Shown: in pieces, positions 9,292 through 17,327 of the stretch
Layout: each line of letters opens with the position of its first letter
Position numbering within the stretch: the stretch's first letter is position 1
Origin: Aquirufa aurantiipilula
Lineage (GTDB): Bacteria > Bacteroidota > Bacteroidia > Cytophagales > Spirosomataceae
Direction of reading: 5' to 3'
Length of the DNA stretch: 64,000 bases
Assembly: GCF_019923745.1 (NCBI RefSeq)
Contig: NZ_JAANOG010000010.1
Span: 43,217 to 107,216 of the forward strand
Made by a program: the position numbers and the translations under genes
The notes under the pieces: generated by a model
Seen by the model: only the letters and a program-made list of their open reading frames with translations
Told to the model about the DNA's origin: nothing
Databases searched by the model: none

Positions 9292-9465
9292 CCAATAAAA
9301 AACGAGCTAATTATTTAAATTAAACCAAAAAATGGAATATCCTCGAAATAATTATAAAAGTCTATCAAAAGTACGCTTTGAATACTTTCCTACCCATAAG
9401 CGGCCAATTATAGGTTTATTACAATAATTTATTTGTCAATTTAAGGAAAAAATTGGATTAAATAA

Positions 9466-9496
9466 TTTGGAATTATTATCTGTTTTATTAGTTTTG
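9466..9496 (+). promoter_or_regulatory. Promoter of the AraC-type regulator
   Basis: A TTTG -33 element (9466-9469) and a -7 box TAGTTTTG (9489-9496) are separated by 19 bases, the normal Bacteroidota sigma-A spacing. The predicted transcript starts about 45 bases before the ATG at 9547. Confidence 0.65.
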
Positions 9497-9546
9497 TCCA
9501 AGTTTAATCCTACAAATGTTCTGAATGTTTGTAAACGAGCAAAAAA

Positions 9547-10473
9547 ATGGAAGATTATAACAAAATTATCGAATCCCTTGGTGTTAAATTCATTAAGGCG
9601 AGAAACATTAGAATATTACAACCAATCCGCATCAAAAATTATTATGATGTCGAAAACTCCCTCTTGATTTTGTACAAAGGGGAGGTATCATTTGGTGAAG
9701 AAGACACTCCTGTTGAAGAGGGTGATATGCTCTTTATACCTGGCGGAAAAATGGTCAGTGTGACCTATGGTAATTCCGAAAAACCGAAAGCGGTGAATAA
9801 TGAAGAATTCATGACTCACCGTGAATTGTATTTTGACCAAAACATGGATCCAAATACCATCGGTAAAGCAGATAATTCTTTTGGTATGGTAGCTTTTGAA
9901 GCTAAGGTTTTTGACTCTGTCAACTTCTTTACTTCCTTAGACATTCCTCCATTTTTGATTAAAAAAGATGATGACCTAGCTCAATCCATCAAGGAAATCT
10001 TGTTAGAAGATATGTCAGAGGAAATTGGCAAGGGACGTATCATCAAAATTAAGACAGAAGAAATTGTTATTGAAGTAATTCGCTACATCATCCGAAACCG
10101 TTTGTTTGTAGAGCAATTAGCTACCAATAGTACATATTTCAAAGACCCTCGCTTAATCGATATCTTCGCCTACATCAAAGACAATTTGGGTGGTGATCTT
10201 TCTAACAAAGTACTAGCGAACGTGGCTAACGTATCGGAAGATTATGTTGGACAGTACTTCAAAATGCTAACAGGTATTAATCCACAGGATTATATTGAAT
10301 ACCAACGCATGGAAGCTGCAGTAGGTTTATTGAGAACTACAAAAAAATCAATTCGTGCCATTGGTTCTGAAGTGGGTTACAAAGACACCGCATATTTCTG
10401 CCGTCGTTTCAAAATGATGTTCGGTATTCCAGCTGGAAAAATGAGAAGAAGAGAATCATTAATGAATATATAA
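9547..10473 (+). CDS. AraC-family transcriptional regulator
   Basis: This 308-residue protein ends in an AraC/XylS helix-turn-helix pair at about 205-300 (VANVSEDYVGQYFKMLTGINPQDYI, then IGSEVGYKDTAYFCRRFKMMFGIPAG). Its N-terminal 100 residues look like a small cupin (YKGEVSF, EEGDMLFIPGG), the usual effector or dimerisation domain. It stands alone, with its own promoter upstream and a strong terminator downstream, so its targets cannot be read from the context. The ligand is unknown. An in-frame start at 9547 matches the promoter position. Confidence 0.88.
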   Translation: MEDYNKIIESLGVKFIKARNIRILQPIRIKNYYDVENSLLILYKGEVSFGEEDTPVEEGDMLFIPGGKMVSVTYGNSEKPKAVNNEEFMTHRELYFDQNMDPNTIGKADNSFGMVAFEAKVFDSVNFFTSLDIPPFLIKKDDDLAQSIKEILLEDMSEEIGKGRIIKIKTEEIVIEVIRYIIRNRLFVEQLATNSTYFKDPRLIDIFAYIKDNLGGDLSNKVLANVANVSEDYVGQYFKMLTGINPQDYIEYQRMEAAVGLLRTTKKSIRAIGSEVGYKDTAYFCRRFKMMFGIPAGKMRRRESLMNI

Positions 10474-10511
10474 TCAAAGGTTCGTGGCAACGAAAACCTT
10501 CTAGATGACTA

Positions 10512-10545
10512 AAACAAAAGGCCCATGAAAATGGGCCTTTTGTTT
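10512..10545. terminator. Strong bidirectional terminator
   Basis: A perfect 15-bp inverted repeat (AAACAAAAGGCCCAT and its complement) closes on a GAAA tetraloop. A-rich and T-rich arms on both sides make it suitable for both converging transcripts, the AraC-type regulator and rluB, whose stop codon is four bases away. Confidence 0.92.
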
Positions 10546-10549
10546 GTTA

Positions 10550-12448
10550 CTACATTAAGTATTTCAACTTAACCAATTCTCTTTCAGATAAATATCTCCA
10601 ATTACCTCTAGGTAAATCTTTCTTATTTAAACCTGCAAAAGTAGTTCTATCCAATTTGGTCACTTCATAGCCTACATGTTCAAAAATACGACGAACAATA
10701 CGGTTTTTGCCCGAGTGTATTTTCACACCAACTACATAGCCATCTGGTGTAACCTTAGCGATATCATCAACCTTGATTTCACCGTCCTCTAACGTTAACC
10801 CTGCTTTAATCTTCTCCAAATCTTCATCAGTCAAAGGCTTGTCCAATTCAGCTTGATAGATTTTCTCAATTTCATTTGAAGGATGAGTTAATTTATCTGC
10901 TAATTCTCCATCATTGGTCAACAAAATCAAACCAGTGGTATTTCTATCCAAACGACCTACTGGATAAATGCGAGCATCACCAGCATTTTTCACCAATTCC
11001 ATAACAGTTTTACGGTCATTGGGATCTTCTGTGGTCGTAATGAAATCCTTGGGTTTATTTAATAGTACGTATACAGGCTTTTCTCTGTTTAATTTACGGT
11101 TACCGTATTTTACAATATCCGTAGGTTGAACTTGATAGCCCATTTCTGTAATCACTTTGTTGTTTACTTTGATTTCTCCTGCTTCAATCAATTTATCCGC
11201 ATCACGACGAGAACAAATACCTGCATTGGCGATGAAACGATTCAAACGAATGGAATCATTTTTACGTTCTTCCTGAATGAATTTCTTCTGAACGCGTGCT
11301 GGAGCTTTTTCTCTAAAACGGTCTAATTTATATTGAGGAGTAAATGCTGGTTTCTCTTCATAGCGATTTCTACTTTTAAAGGTATCACGCTTAGAAAACT
11401 TCGCATTTCTACCTTCTGAATAATTGCTGCTTTCTGGGGCATCGTCTCTTCTGGTATTCGGACGAGTACGCTCACTGCTATAAGCTCTTGGCTTTACCTC
11501 ATCATTTCCTTGATCGCCTGTTGGCTCTGAACGAAATTCGTCTTTAGGCACAAATGGCTTATCTTCAGAAAATTCACGATTCGCATCATAAGGTCTTCTT
11601 TCTCTATCTCCATATGGGCGACGAGAATCTACTAAGTCTCTTCTTGGGCCTGAGAATGAACGACGTTCTCCATCATCACGATTTCCTTCGTATGGCTTTC
11701 GATCTGAATCATTTCTTGGTCCTGAGAATGAACGGCGCTCACCACCCTCACGATTTCCTTCGTATGGTTTGCGGTCTGAATCACTTCTTGGTCCTGAATA
11801 AGGCCTTCTTTCTCCGTCTCCTGAGGGGCGACGAGAATCTCCTGAATCTCTTCTTGGTCCTGAGAATGAACGGCGCTCACCACCCTCACGATTTCCTTCG
11901 TATGGTTTGCGGTCTGAATCACTTCTTGGTCCTGAATAAGGTCTTCTTTCTCCGTCTCCTGAGGGGCGACGAGAATCTCCTGAATCTCTTCTTGGTCCTG
12001 AGAATGAACGGCGCTCACCACCCTCACGATTTCCTTCATATGGTTTGCGATCTGAATCACTTCTTGGTCCTGAATAAGGTCTTCTCTCTCCGTCTCCTGA
12101 TGGGCGACGAGAATCTCCTGAATCTCTTCTTGGGCCTGAGAATGAACGACGCTCTCCACCATCACGATTTCCTTCGTATGGTTTGCGGTCTGAATCACTT
12201 CTTGGTCCTGAATAAGGTCTTCTCTCTCCGTCTCCTAATGGGCGACGAGAATCTCCTGAATCTCTTCTTGGGCCTGAAAAACTTCTTGGGCTATCTGAAC
12301 GTGGTCCTGAATAGGAACGTCCTTCTGAATTGGAACGAGGACCTGCGTAAGGTGCTCTTTCTCCGCCTCTACTTGAACGGCGGTCGTCCGAAGACTTGGG
12401 GTTTGAATCTGAACGACGACCGTCGTTCTTTTCAATTCTTTTTCTCAT
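10550..12448 (-). CDS. rluB: RluB/RsuA-family pseudouridine synthase with long repeat-rich N-terminus
   Basis: The C-terminal 233 residues form a normal ribosomal pseudouridine synthase: an S4 RNA-binding domain from residue 400 (IRLNRFIANAGICSRRDADKL) and the catalytic domain with GRLDRNTTGL, where Asp501 is the catalytic residue. The enzyme would isomerise a uridine in large-subunit rRNA. E. coli RluB is about 290 residues; this one is 632. The extra 400 residues are low-complexity, rich in Arg, Ser, Gly, Asp and Pro, and built from four near-identical 46-residue repeats plus degenerate ones. The tail is probably disordered and may bind RNA, which is inference. The start ATG is followed by a basic stretch seen in similar Bacteroidota proteins. 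RluF-type specificity cannot be excluded. Confidence 0.9.
   Translation of the reverse strand: MRKRIEKNDGRRSDSNPKSSDDRRSSRGGERAPYAGPRSNSEGRSYSGPRSDSPRSFSGPRRDSGDSRRPLGDGERRPYSGPRSDSDRKPYEGNRDGGERRSFSGPRRDSGDSRRPSGDGERRPYSGPRSDSDRKPYEGNREGGERRSFSGPRRDSGDSRRPSGDGERRPYSGPRSDSDRKPYEGNREGGERRSFSGPRRDSGDSRRPSGDGERRPYSGPRSDSDRKPYEGNREGGERRSFSGPRNDSDRKPYEGNRDDGERRSFSGPRRDLVDSRRPYGDRERRPYDANREFSEDKPFVPKDEFRSEPTGDQGNDEVKPRAYSSERTRPNTRRDDAPESSNYSEGRNAKFSKRDTFKSRNRYEEKPAFTPQYKLDRFREKAPARVQKKFIQEERKNDSIRLNRFIANAGICSRRDADKLIEAGEIKVNNKVITEMGYQVQPTDIVKYGNRKLNREKPVYVLLNKPKDFITTTEDPNDRKTVMELVKNAGDARIYPVGRLDRNTTGLILLTNDGELADKLTHPSNEIEKIYQAELDKPLTDEDLEKIKAGLTLEDGEIKVDDIAKVTPDGYVVGVKIHSGKNRIVRRIFEHVGYEVTKLDRTTFAGLNKKDLPRGNWRYLSERELVKLKYLM
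11732..12283 (-). repeat. Four tandem 138-bp repeats inside rluB
   Basis: Residues 56-239 of the protein consist of four 46-residue units that begin SFSGPRRDSGDSRRP and end EGNREGGERR. At the DNA level the copies are 138 bases each and nearly identical, with only scattered single-base changes. Two partial, more diverged units follow down to about 11590. Near-identity suggests recent duplication by slippage or recombination, so copy number may vary between strains. Confidence 0.93.
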
Positions 12449-12527
12449 GATAATAAATTTGCAACATCACTGCTGTAAGAAGCAAGACGCTTTTGTCTTG
12501 TAATTATTTCGATTTTCGAAATTTATA

Positions 12528-12535
12528 CAAAGGTA
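12528..12535 (-). promoter_or_regulatory. Putative -7 box of the rluB promoter
   Basis: The minus strand reads TACCTTTG, matching TAnnTTTG, about 80 bases before the rluB ATG. Two small hairpins (12483-12500 and 12506-12522) lie in the leader between them. Confidence 0.5.
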
Positions 12536-12560
12536 CATGAAATAAATGAGCTTAGGTTGT

Positions 12561-12568
12561 TACATTTG
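12561..12568 (+). promoter_or_regulatory. Putative -7 box for the PorE-like gene
   Basis: TACATTTG matches TAnnTTTG 17 bases before the ATG at 12586. The leader would be very short, about 11 bases. Confidence 0.5.
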
Positions 12569-12585
12569 AATTTCTTTTATACTCC

Positions 12586-14610
12586 ATGAAATACGCCAAA
12601 CCAAAGTCAACATTGCGCTTGATCGTACATTCCTTCTTGGGAATATGTTTTGCGCTATGTCTTGTTGCTTGCCAAGGAGATGAATTTAAGCTTAAAAAAT
12701 CACTAAATTCATTTGATAAAGGGGAATATGAGCTGGTCATCCAACAATTAAAACCTTTAGCTGAAAAAGGCTACCAATTAGATCAAACCAGCTATTTTAT
12801 TGCAGAATCCTATCGATTGTCCAATCGGATTTCTTCTGCTTTACCTTATTATCAAACTGCATTAGCTAAAGGGAATACTGACAATACAATTCGATTCAAT
12901 TTAGCTTTTGCTGCCAAAGCCACAGGAAATTATGCTTTGGCCCAATCTGCCCTAACTGATTTCCTTCAGAACAAACCGAGTAAATCCTTTAAACTTAAAG
13001 CAGAAATTGAATTAGAGAATCTACCTCAAGTAAGTGAATTACAGAAAAAAACTAGCCCTGTTGGTGTTCAGGCAGTCCAAGGCAATACATCCATGGCTGA
13101 GTTTTCTGCTAGAAAACTGGGGGATGAGTTGATTATTACTAGTTCTAGAAAACAAAGTATTTATAAAAACAATGGACTTCCTTATTTAGGATTGTATAAG
13201 GCATCCATAAAAAGTCCGGTGGAAATTGGTTCTCTGAATTTATTTAGTCCGATGATTGATAAGGAAAACGCCAATGAGGGAACTCCTGCCTTTTCCAAAG
13301 ATGGTAATACCGTCGTTTTTGCTCGAGGTAATACGGGTAAAAACAAGGATTTATCTCCGGACGTCGACCTTTATATCAGTCGTAGAAATGGAAATGATTG
13401 GTCTGTACCTGAAAGATTGGCTATTTCTGATTCTATTGCTTGGGATGGAAGCCCTGCATTTTCATCCGATGGCAAAACCCTGTATTTTAGTTCCAATAGA
13501 CGAGGGGGAAAAGGCGGATTGGATATTTATCGCTCGCCAATGGATAACTCAGGCAGATTTGGAAGACCCATTAATTTAGGTTCGGCCATTAATACACCTG
13601 GCGATGAAATTTTCCCATTTGTCAGTGAAGATGGTAAATTATACTTTTCGTCGGATGGACATCCTAGCTTAGGTGGGCTTGATTTATTTGTTGCCTCGCG
13701 CAATGAGAATGACATCATCATTGAGCATTTGGGGGTTCCTATGAATTCTATTTCCGATGATTTTGGTATTAGTTTAGTAGATTCTGTCTCAGGCTATTTT
13801 AGTTCTAATCGAGCTGGAGGAAAAGGAGATGATGATATTTATTATTTCAAGTCTCCAACGGCTAATCCAGAAAGATGGTGGACCAATGAGGCACCTCCAG
13901 TGGTCGCAGCCACCGACAATAAGATTGTTCAATACTTCTTACAAACAGAAATAGTAGACCCGACGGGTAAACCAATAGATTCAGTTAAGGTTAGTATGCG
14001 AAGGAATGGACAAAGCATCGATCCTGGATATAGCAATAAGAAAGGTCGTTTAGAAATAATGGATTTAAGCGAAAATGACCAAATCGATTTTGTGTGTGAA
14101 AAAGAAGAATATTTAACGAAGCGATCTACTTTCTCCATGGAAGGAAGAGAAATCCCAGCAAGATTATTGAAAAAGGAACTTACAGATACCACTTTTGTTT
14201 GGCAAATAGTCATGGACAAAGCCGAGGTTGGGAAAGAGATTACTCAATTGTATCAAATCAACCCTATTTATTACAATTTAGACCGTTCAGAAATCAGAAA
14301 TGATGCTTCAGAGGAATTAGAGAAAATTGTTCAATTCTTACGAGATAATACCAATGTTTCTATCGAATTAGGTTCACATACTGATTCACGTGGTAGTGTG
14401 CCATATAACCAGAAACTATCCCAAAGAAGAGCCGAGTCAGCTGTGCGCTACATCGTTCAGAGAGGTATAGATCAAAAAAGAATTAGGGCTAAGGGTTACG
14501 GAGAAAGTCAATTAGTCAATGAATGTGCTGACGGGGTTGAATGTAGCGAAGAAATGCATCAACAAAACAGAAGAACAGAATTTAAAATCACAGAAATTAA
14601 AGCGGAGTAA
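12586..14610 (+). CDS. PorE-like lipoprotein: TPR, PD40 propeller, CRD and OmpA domains
   Basis: The 674-residue protein starts with a lipoprotein signal (LCLVAC, lipid anchor at Cys29). TPR-like helices (about 35-140), PD40/WD40-like propeller repeats with FSSDGKTLYFSSNR (about 150-430), a carboxypeptidase-regulatory-like beta domain (about 450-540) and an OmpA C-terminal peptidoglycan-binding domain (about 560-670, GSHTDSRGS) follow. This domain order and length match PorE of Porphyromonas gingivalis, which ties the type IX secretion ring to peptidoglycan. I infer the same role; generic OmpA/PD40 proteins are the alternative. One base separates it from pyrC, so they are cotranscribed. Confidence 0.82.
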   Translation: MKYAKPKSTLRLIVHSFLGICFALCLVACQGDEFKLKKSLNSFDKGEYELVIQQLKPLAEKGYQLDQTSYFIAESYRLSNRISSALPYYQTALAKGNTDNTIRFNLAFAAKATGNYALAQSALTDFLQNKPSKSFKLKAEIELENLPQVSELQKKTSPVGVQAVQGNTSMAEFSARKLGDELIITSSRKQSIYKNNGLPYLGLYKASIKSPVEIGSLNLFSPMIDKENANEGTPAFSKDGNTVVFARGNTGKNKDLSPDVDLYISRRNGNDWSVPERLAISDSIAWDGSPAFSSDGKTLYFSSNRRGGKGGLDIYRSPMDNSGRFGRPINLGSAINTPGDEIFPFVSEDGKLYFSSDGHPSLGGLDLFVASRNENDIIIEHLGVPMNSISDDFGISLVDSVSGYFSSNRAGGKGDDDIYYFKSPTANPERWWTNEAPPVVAATDNKIVQYFLQTEIVDPTGKPIDSVKVSMRRNGQSIDPGYSNKKGRLEIMDLSENDQIDFVCEKEEYLTKRSTFSMEGREIPARLLKKELTDTTFVWQIVMDKAEVGKEITQLYQINPIYYNLDRSEIRNDASEELEKIVQFLRDNTNVSIELGSHTDSRGSVPYNQKLSQRRAESAVRYIVQRGIDQKRIRAKGYGESQLVNECADGVECSEEMHQQNRRTEFKITEIKAE

Positions 14611-14611
14611 T

Positions 14612-15952
14612 ATGTCGAATTACCTATTAAAAAATGCTAAAATAGTCAATGAAGGTCAGATTGTAGAAGGAGATATACGCATTTCAAAAGGCCGAATTGA
14701 CAAAATTGCAAGTTCCATTAGTCCACAAGGAAATGAAGAAATCATCGACCTATCTGGCAAACATGTTTTTCCCGGAATGATCGATGATCAAGTGCATTTT
14801 AGAGAGCCTGGTTTAACACATAAAGCACATATTGCGAGTGAGGCAAGGGCTGCTGTTGCTGGGGGAGTTACCAGTTTCATGGAGATGCCCAATACTGTCC
14901 CCAATGCTTTATCTCAAGAGATTTTAGCTGATAAATATGCCATTGCACAACGTTCATCTTTAGCCAATTATTCCTTTTTCATGGGAGCGGGGAATGACAA
15001 TTTGGAAGAGGTTTTGAAAACCAACAAACAAGATGTTTGTGGAATAAAAATATTTATGGGTTCTTCAACGGGCAACATGTTGGTCGATAATAGAACCACC
15101 TTGGAAAATATATTTTCTAAGAGTGAATTATTGATTGCTACACATTGTGAAGATGAGGCTACCGTTAAGGCAAGAACTCAATTATTCCGTGAAAAATATC
15201 CTGAAGATGCTCCAGCCTTTATTCATCCTTTAATTAGAAATGAAGAGGCTTGTTACTTATCTTCATCCATGGCCATCGATTTAGCCAAAAAATGGAATAC
15301 GCGATTACATATTCTCCATATCTCCACTGAAGAAGAATTAGCTTTGTTTGAAACAGATAAAGCTTCTAAAGAAAAACGCATTACTTCTGAGGTATGTGTA
15401 CATCATCTTTGGTTTGATGCATCGGACTATGAATTATTGGGTAATCAGATTAAATGTAATCCAGCTATCAAAGATTCTAGACATAAAAACGCCCTTAGAA
15501 AAGCATTACAAACAGGTAGTTTGGACATCATCGCTACAGATCATGCCCCACACACTTGGGAAGAAAAGCAACAAGGTTATTGGAAATCCCCATCTGGTTT
15601 ACCTTTGGTCCAACACCCTTTGCTGATGTTGTTTGACTTAGAAAAAGAAGGTGTACTTTCGCTGGCTCAAATTGCTGAAAAGACCGCTCATACGGTAGCC
15701 GATATTTTCCAAATTCAAGATAGAGGATATATCAGAGAGGGCTATTGGGCAGATTTGGCTATTGTTGATTTCAACAAACCTCAAAAAGTCGAAAAATCTA
15801 ACCTTCAATACCAATGCCAATGGTCACCAATGGAGGGACATACATTTGGAGCTAGCATAGCTCAAACATTTGTATCCGGACATTTAGCTTATTCAAACGG
15901 AAATTTTAATGAAAGTCTTTTAGGCAAACGTCTGCTTTTCGACCGTAATTAA
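14612..15952 (+). CDS. pyrC: Dihydroorotase-family amidohydrolase (Bacteroidota type)
   Basis: Dihydroorotase closes carbamoyl aspartate to dihydroorotate in pyrimidine synthesis. The 446-residue protein has the family landmarks: DDQVHFREPG at 58-67, the metal-bridging lysine region GIKIFMGSSTGN, THCEDE, HILHIST and ATDHAPHT. The first His of the usual HxH metal pair is Gln60; I recall this DQVHF form as common in Bacteroidota, so it probably still works. I start at ATG 14612, one base after the previous stop. An upstream TTG-type start would lie inside the PorE-like gene. Allantoinase is the main alternative, but no purine-degradation genes are near. The last four bases overlap the converging barrel gene. 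Confidence 0.88.
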   Translation: MSNYLLKNAKIVNEGQIVEGDIRISKGRIDKIASSISPQGNEEIIDLSGKHVFPGMIDDQVHFREPGLTHKAHIASEARAAVAGGVTSFMEMPNTVPNALSQEILADKYAIAQRSSLANYSFFMGAGNDNLEEVLKTNKQDVCGIKIFMGSSTGNMLVDNRTTLENIFSKSELLIATHCEDEATVKARTQLFREKYPEDAPAFIHPLIRNEEACYLSSSMAIDLAKKWNTRLHILHISTEEELALFETDKASKEKRITSEVCVHHLWFDASDYELLGNQIKCNPAIKDSRHKNALRKALQTGSLDIIATDHAPHTWEEKQQGYWKSPSGLPLVQHPLLMLFDLEKEGVLSLAQIAEKTAHTVADIFQIQDRGYIREGYWADLAIVDFNKPQKVEKSNLQYQCQWSPMEGHTFGASIAQTFVSGHLAYSNGNFNESLLGKRLLFDRN

Positions 15953-16623
15953 AACATATCGTCGAAAAAGACCCTAAAATAAAATCCCAAAGACTGGTTA
16001 TAGGTTTTTACTGGAGCTGCAGTAATGTTGACAAAACCTGTTTGATAGGTAAAACCTGCGGCTACAAAACGCTTAGCTACAATACCTATACCAAATTTTA
16101 ACCCTGCATCAATTCGGCGAAAGTCGCTTGAAAAGCTTTCGCTGGAATTGGTAATAGTCATGTAACTATTCGGTTTATTGGGATTGATAATGCGATTTTC
16201 GACTAAAGTATTATCCCAAAGACCTACTCCAAAATATGGTCCGCCCCAAATGGATATATTGCTCGAAAACTCAGACACTTTCCCTAAGGTTAATTCAAAA
16301 TTTGGGTTCAGGTCTAAGTAGTTTAAGGTAATAGTTCTTTCTGTATAGGTAGAATCTGTGTATGTGGCTTTACCGTGATGTCCTCGTTGTGCCAAATTTA
16401 TTTCAGGATTGAAGCTCCAATGTTTATTGATTGGAAATTGTAAGCCGAAACCCACTTCGATAGAAGGTTTAAACAAATAGGCTTCTCCATTGGAGCCATC
16501 TCCATTAAACCGCACAGATTTCATGGCCAAATGAAATATTTTTTTTGGTTTATCCACCTGTGCCGAAATTAGGTGAGTCAATGTCAAAAACAAGATTGAT
16601 ACAAGATAAATTTTTGAGCGCAT
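15949..16623 (-). CDS. Outer-membrane beta-barrel protein, PorT/OMP_b-brl-like
   Basis: This roughly 224-residue protein has a signal peptide ending LTHLISAQ, then alternating hydrophobic beta strands, and finishes with aromatic residues (LGFYFRVFFDDMF), typical of small eight-stranded barrels of Bacteroidota. No enzyme motif is visible. I start at Met 16623 (MRSKIYLVSIL), which gives a clean signal peptide; earlier in-frame Met codons at 16683, 16662 and 16647 are possible. It is divergent from rnhB and its stop overlaps that of pyrC. Its cargo or role is unknown. Confidence 0.7.
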   Translation of the reverse strand: MRSKIYLVSILFLTLTHLISAQVDKPKKIFHLAMKSVRFNGDGSNGEAYLFKPSIEVGFGLQFPINKHWSFNPEINLAQRGHHGKATYTDSTYTERTITLNYLDLNPNFELTLGKVSEFSSNISIWGGPYFGVGLWDNTLVENRIINPNKPNSYMTITNSSESFSSDFRRIDAGLKFGIGIVAKRFVAAGFTYQTGFVNITAAPVKTYNQSLGFYFRVFFDDMF

Positions 16624-16703
16624 GAGATAGCTTAGAGAATTATTCATCAATTTTGTAGACATTAGAGCGATGAAAATGAACACAATTTTAATTTAGAATA
16701 CAA

Positions 16704-17291
16704 ATGTCGACACTTCTTCCCTATTTTTCAAATGTAGGTTATGAAGCAGGTCTTGATGAGGCCGGTCGTGGATGCTTAGCTGGTCCAGTTGTTGCTGCTG
16801 CTGTTATTTTACCCCTGGATTTTCACCATCCCTTTTTAACTGATTCCAAGCAGTTAAATGCCAAACAAAGACTTCAACTTAAAAAGGAAGTGGAACGTGA
16901 TGCCATTGACTTTGCTGTGGCAGAAGTAGATGCACCTACCATTGACAAAATAAATATATATAAGGCTAGTGTTTTGGCCATGCATCAAGCTGTCGATCAG
17001 TTAAAACATCGTCCAGACCATCTTTTGGTCGACGGAAATCGTTTTATTAGCTACCCATTAATACCTCATACCTGCATTGTAAAGGGTGATTCTAAGTACT
17101 TCTCAATTGCTGCCGCTTCCATTTTGGCAAAAACTTATCGAGATGAATTAATGGAAAAAATGGCCCTGGAATATCCTGAGTATGGTTGGGAGAGTAATGC
17201 CGGTTATCCAACCATTCACCATAGGAAAGCGATACTTGCCCACGGACCATGTTATTTACATAGAAAAACCTTTCGAGTGCAAATCAAATAA
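16704..17291 (+). CDS. rnhB: Ribonuclease HII
   Basis: RNase HII cuts RNA in RNA-DNA hybrids and starts removal of single ribonucleotides from DNA. The 195-residue protein has the metal-binding motif GLDEAGRGCLAGPVVAA near the N-terminus, DSKQLNAKQR, and the later acidic sites LLVDGN and AAASILAKTYRD. Length is typical. It is divergent from the barrel protein and 36 bases ahead of the large subtilase; whether they share a transcript is unclear. Confidence 0.97.
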   Translation: MSTLLPYFSNVGYEAGLDEAGRGCLAGPVVAAAVILPLDFHHPFLTDSKQLNAKQRLQLKKEVERDAIDFAVAEVDAPTIDKINIYKASVLAMHQAVDQLKHRPDHLLVDGNRFISYPLIPHTCIVKGDSKYFSIAAASILAKTYRDELMEKMALEYPEYGWESNAGYPTIHHRKAILAHGPCYLHRKTFRVQIK

Positions 17292-17327
17292 ATTATAGTA
17301 TTTTAGAAGTTCTTATCCGCTAACAAT

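Larger units (their letters stand above)
9232..9546. promoter_or_regulatory. Divergent intergenic region between mreB and the AraC-type regulator
   Basis: This 315-base stretch is very AT-rich and holds no convincing open frame or structured RNA. It contains outward-facing promoter candidates for both flanking genes (listed separately). The middle part, about 9310-9450, shows nothing I can assign. Confidence 0.6.

Noticed and set aside
9232..9546. A tRNA or small RNA gene in the longest intergenic gap
   Set aside because: No cloverleaf, strong hairpin or terminator is seen; the stretch is plain AT-rich promoter DNA.
11632..12198. Second open frame on the minus strand inside rluB (Gln/Ile/Glu repeats)
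   Set aside because: It arises from the same 138-bp repeats in another phase, while the rluB frame continues through into a conserved enzyme.
11732..12283. CRISPR-like array
   Set aside because: The units are 138 bases, contiguous, lack spacers and encode in-frame peptide repeats.
11554..12450. A 298-residue open frame on the plus strand, rich in Leu/His repeats, opposite rluB
   Set aside because: It is the antisense shadow of the tandem repeats. The repeated DNA is free of stops in several frames, and the product has no promoter or family.
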